Positions 60,291 through 64,000 of a stretch of DNA of 64,000 bases are shown here, in pieces (position 1 is the first letter of the stretch; every line of letters begins with the position of its first letter). The stretch lies in contig JAZBQD010000001.1 in the NCBI GenBank assembly GCA_036583965.1, positions 17,367,608 through 17,431,607 of the forward strand. The letters are read 5' to 3'. Both the position numbers and the translations under genes were made by a program. The notes beneath the pieces are model-generated. The model saw nothing but the letters and a program-made list of their open reading frames with translations. It ran no database searches and was not told where the DNA came from. The stretch is from Prunella strophiata (Eukaryota; Chordata; Aves; Passeriformes; Prunellidae).

Positions 60291-62673
60291 TGTGTTTAAC
60301 TTTCAGGTTGTATTTAACTTTCAGGTGCAGTTTTGCATTAATAGGCACAAACTGGCAGTGTGGGAGACTTCCCAGACTCCTCCTTAGTTCACAACAAACT
60401 AAAATCCCTCAGGGAAAATGTCACAGGCATTTTTCAATTGTCACGTGTCAATTCATGCTGCTGTTTCTTTGGTCATCCTTAGGCAGTTCTCACACAGATC
60501 CAGGGCCAAATGTCTCCTTCAGAAGTAGTAAAGACAAAAGCTAAAAATTGATATATTTTCTAAAGTACCAACAGTGATCTTAGCCTTACATAAGAGCTGA
60601 AATGTAGACAGCTCCTCATTTCAAAGAGCTTTCAATTCAATTATCCAAAACAGAGAAGAAACAGGATGTGTAATGAAAGCCAGAGGAAGGAATAGCTGGG
60701 AGGATTTTGGTTTGATTGTCTGATTGTTTTAATTTCATTTCCTTATAGAGCATTGCATCTTGCATCATACTCCAAGTGGAAGAAGTCTCAGGCTCTGACA
60801 GATCTCTACTGGGAGTAAATTACATTGTTGGGAACTGCCTGCATTTTTAACAAGTTTGGTCCTCAAGACAGGTTTGGAAATCAATCTCATGGTGCAATCC
60901 TGGGAATGCTTTGGCACTTTGGTGTATATTCCTCTGTGAACAATCTCAAATTCCCCAGAATTACCTGTGCCAGGTCTGAGCTGAAGATAAAGGCCAGCTG
61001 CAAAGTAAAAGCAACCTGGTTTTGCATGCTTAGTTCATAAAATATCATTTAATTCAGTGTTTATGCTGCTCCTACCACAGCCAAGGGGAGATCTACAGGT
61101 AGTGCTGGGAGTTATAGAATAAAAGTTGAAAAGTCTCTGTGTTTCACATCCTGTTCTCTGCCAGACTGCAAAGGTTCCTGGAGCTACCCCAGGTGTCACA
61201 TCCCTGCTCCATGGGATGCCCAGGCACAGTCCCCATCTGTTGGAACCCTGGATACTGAGAATTTCAGACTTTCTGTGCTGCCAGAAAGTATTAAAGTATT
61301 GCTTTAATACATTTTATTTAACTTGAAGAACTATTTCACCAAACAATGAAAATTTCCACCCAATCAGTAGGCTGTCTTAATGATTTTGTACTGTCTATGC
61401 CAGTTTGAAAAAACCTTGGGGAAGCCACAGAAATTGGACAGCAGGGATGACCAGAGATTGTGTGAATCTATTGCATAATGGATTCAGCTGGAAATGACCC
61501 AGTTATTTGGTTGTTTCTTTAACCAGCTGAAAATTTAATCATTATAAAACACAGGGAATTCAGCTGTGGCTTTGAGACACTGAAATACACATCCTGTGTA
61601 CACAAGAACTTAGTAAATAAATCTACAGCATTTCTGGTTTAGAGGGACAAAAAGCAAGCCTTAAGCTTGAAGGTGCAGGTTAGGGGCTGTGGTGGACATT
61701 TCTTCCTTCCTGGCCCATATTCAAACATGATTTTGTGTGTGATTTGCAGCCATGGATAGGTGTTCAGTAAGAAGATGTCTGGACCAAATTATTTAATTCC
61801 AGTAAAAAGAGACAGGGCTTGGATTCAGAGTTAATGCCATTTCTCTGTGGGAGTGAGTTCTTGTGAGGTTTTCAGTCCAGAACAGGTTTCCTACAGCAAT
61901 GCTAAATGGCCACATCCCAATGGTCATTACTGTCAATTATTCTTCTCCCAGGAGCCCCAGCAGGGCACCAAGGCAGTTCTGGCACCTGGGCACTGGGGGA
62001 AATCCCTGTCCCTTAAAACCAGCAGGAGAAACACTCAGGAATCAGCTCAGTCTCCACCTCATCTCTTGAAATCTGCATTTATTCTAGGTTTCAAAACCCC
62101 ACCTTTTGCAGCAGTGTGGTTTCCTCCACTCCTGCAGGACAATTACAGCTGCTGTGCTGCAATTTCAGCTGTTTTGTGTCACACAGCTGCATTAGCAGGC
62201 AAGGAAAACACTTGTGCTCATCTCTGTTGCCTAAATTACTCATTTATTTTGTTTCCTTCTGGTCTAAATAAAGAATAACAGATAATTCCAGGCTGCCTTT
62301 ATGGCTCTTGTATCTAATAAAGATGCATTTAGGAAATCATTCTGTCCTCCTATTTCAGAGGCAGACAAACAATTCTTTTACTTAAAGAGAATTTTCCATA
62401 AATTTTGGAATATGTTCAGCTTTTTAAATGGAAGGGCAGAGAGAAGCATCATGTTTCCTCTTCAGCCCATATCACAAAAGCCATTCCTGTAACCTTCTTC
62501 AATTCCTGCAAGTCTGTGCTGGTCTAACTCCTCATGAGCAGAGATTCTGGGATGTGGAAATAGAGAAACATCAGCTCTGTGCAGTCTGACAATCTCCTGT
62601 CCCAGGGGAGATATGGGATTTAAGCCTTGTTTAAACAAAACACTTCAACATGCAATTAAGAGGCAAAACTGTG

Positions 62674-62699
62674 AATTTACCTACAGATACAGGTAAATT
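62674..62699. repeat. Inverted repeat (9-bp arms)
   Basis: aatttacct and aggtaaatt are perfect reverse complements separated by 8 bp. Confidence 0.65.
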
Positions 62700-64000
62700 A
62701 AGCACAAAAATTAGAGTCTATTTTGTGGGAATTAAGACTTTAATGTTCATTATACCATTCATACTATTCTTAGGCCTTTATGGTCTTGCACAAAAATTTC
62801 TTAATGAGGCCAATATCATAAATTTTCCCCTAGCAGCTAAATTTAGAGGTTTTCCTATGAACAGTGGGGTTGATAATTCATCTTCCAACAGCAGAAACTT
62901 TTAATGGGAACTCTGGAAGTCTAATTTCTGTGGCTAAAGTTATGCTTAGGTCACAGGTATGGAAAGTAGTTTAATACTACAATGCCCCTGCAAGGTGAAA
63001 TAACAGTAAAAGCACATTTCTGACAACCTTCACCTTGCTAAAAATATCTTTTGATTACATTTCTGTGATGGACAGCCTTTGTAGAATAAAATTTTCAATT
63101 TTCTAAATAATTTGTTATATATATATATATTACATAAATATTTTTATCTATTTATGAGGGCATGGGGGGTGCAAATCTGGTCTCTCAATGTTGCTGCTTT
63201 GATGATGTGATCATGGAAGTGTGAAATTCCCACAGATGTTCATGACTCACACTCCACAGTTGCTATGGCCCAGCTTTTCCCTGGAAAAATGTCCACAAAT
63301 TTCAGTCTGAGTGCTTTTCTGACTCTGCTCATATCTGAAGTGCTGCTAACAATAAAAAGTTTCTTTTCTAACCTGAATTCAGGCCACCAGCCACCCTACA
63401 CCCCAAATCATTGGAAGCAGCATCTTGAGGCAGCTTAAAGTTCATCAAACACCTTTTGCTTTTATTTACTTTTTCTGACAAACCCATTCCCAGAGCACTG
63501 AGAGAGCAAAGCAAGCAAAGTGCACCTACAACAAATCCCCTGCACAGGAGTTAAAACACTGAATTACAGCCCCAGGCCAACGATCAAATAAAGAATTAAG
63601 GAGATGCCAGCATTTCCTATCCTAAGAACACATTAATTATTGGCTAATGTTGCACTGAAGCTGTATATTTTTCCAGGACAAGCACCAAATGCTGCATTGA
63701 GGTCTTCAACATCAGGGACTCCTCTCAGGAGGAAATATTTATCCCAGCACTGCAGCCTACACTTGTGATTGCTCCTGAAGATTTAAAAAGAAATAAAGAA
63801 TAAATGAAGAATTCTCTGGGTTCTTTAGGTCGGGTCTGACATGAAACCAAATGAGATTCTGAAAATACACTTTTTCATTGTCTCTCATTAACTTTTCACA
63901 TTTTTGCTCTCTCCCAAGCCCAGGTTGTGGCTGGCTCGAGATGCAATGAAACATTTAGCAGGAAAAGCTTCTATTATTGCTGGCACAGCTGGAGGCAGGA

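Overview
The window is vertebrate nuclear DNA, almost certainly from a bird and probably a songbird. It is about 60% A+T and almost all non-coding. It carries many 3'-truncated CR1 LINE copies, the typical avian retroposon, plus several solo endogenous-retrovirus LTRs of types common in passerines. No bacterial-style gene clusters, RNA genes or CRISPR arrays were found.

The only gene I can support is CPXM2 (carboxypeptidase X, M14 family member 2), on the minus strand. Twelve coding exons run from 59402 (upstream) to the stop codon at 12515. Intron phases agree at every junction. Together they encode 620 residues: the whole discoidin (F5/8 type C) domain, the M14 carboxypeptidase-like domain and the transthyretin-like C-terminal domain. 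The signal-peptide and basic-linker exons (probably exons 1-2) are not in the window and should lie beyond 64000. The exon beginning at 38266 has one extra base that breaks the frame inside the discoidin domain; the other eleven exons are intact. Two active-site residues needed by catalytic family members are replaced (His to Gln in NLQGG, Glu to Tyr in LSIYVGC), so the product is expected to be a non-catalytic, secreted, collagen-binding pseudoenzyme.

Layout: 1-12514 is the 3' flank of CPXM2, including its 3' UTR, and holds CR1 fragments and one solo LTR. 12515-59402 is the gene body with long introns containing CR1 copies, four LTRs (three of them nested inside CR1), a 77-bp AT-rich minisatellite, microsatellites and homopolymers. 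59403-64000 is the 5'-most intron sequence available.

The most unusual items are the single-base frameshift in CPXM2, a perfect 75-bp duplication pasted into a CR1 element from 1.9 kb away, the datable nested LTR-in-CR1 insertions with visible target-site duplications, and an isolated CpG cluster deep in an intron. I found no convincing previously undescribed gene system.
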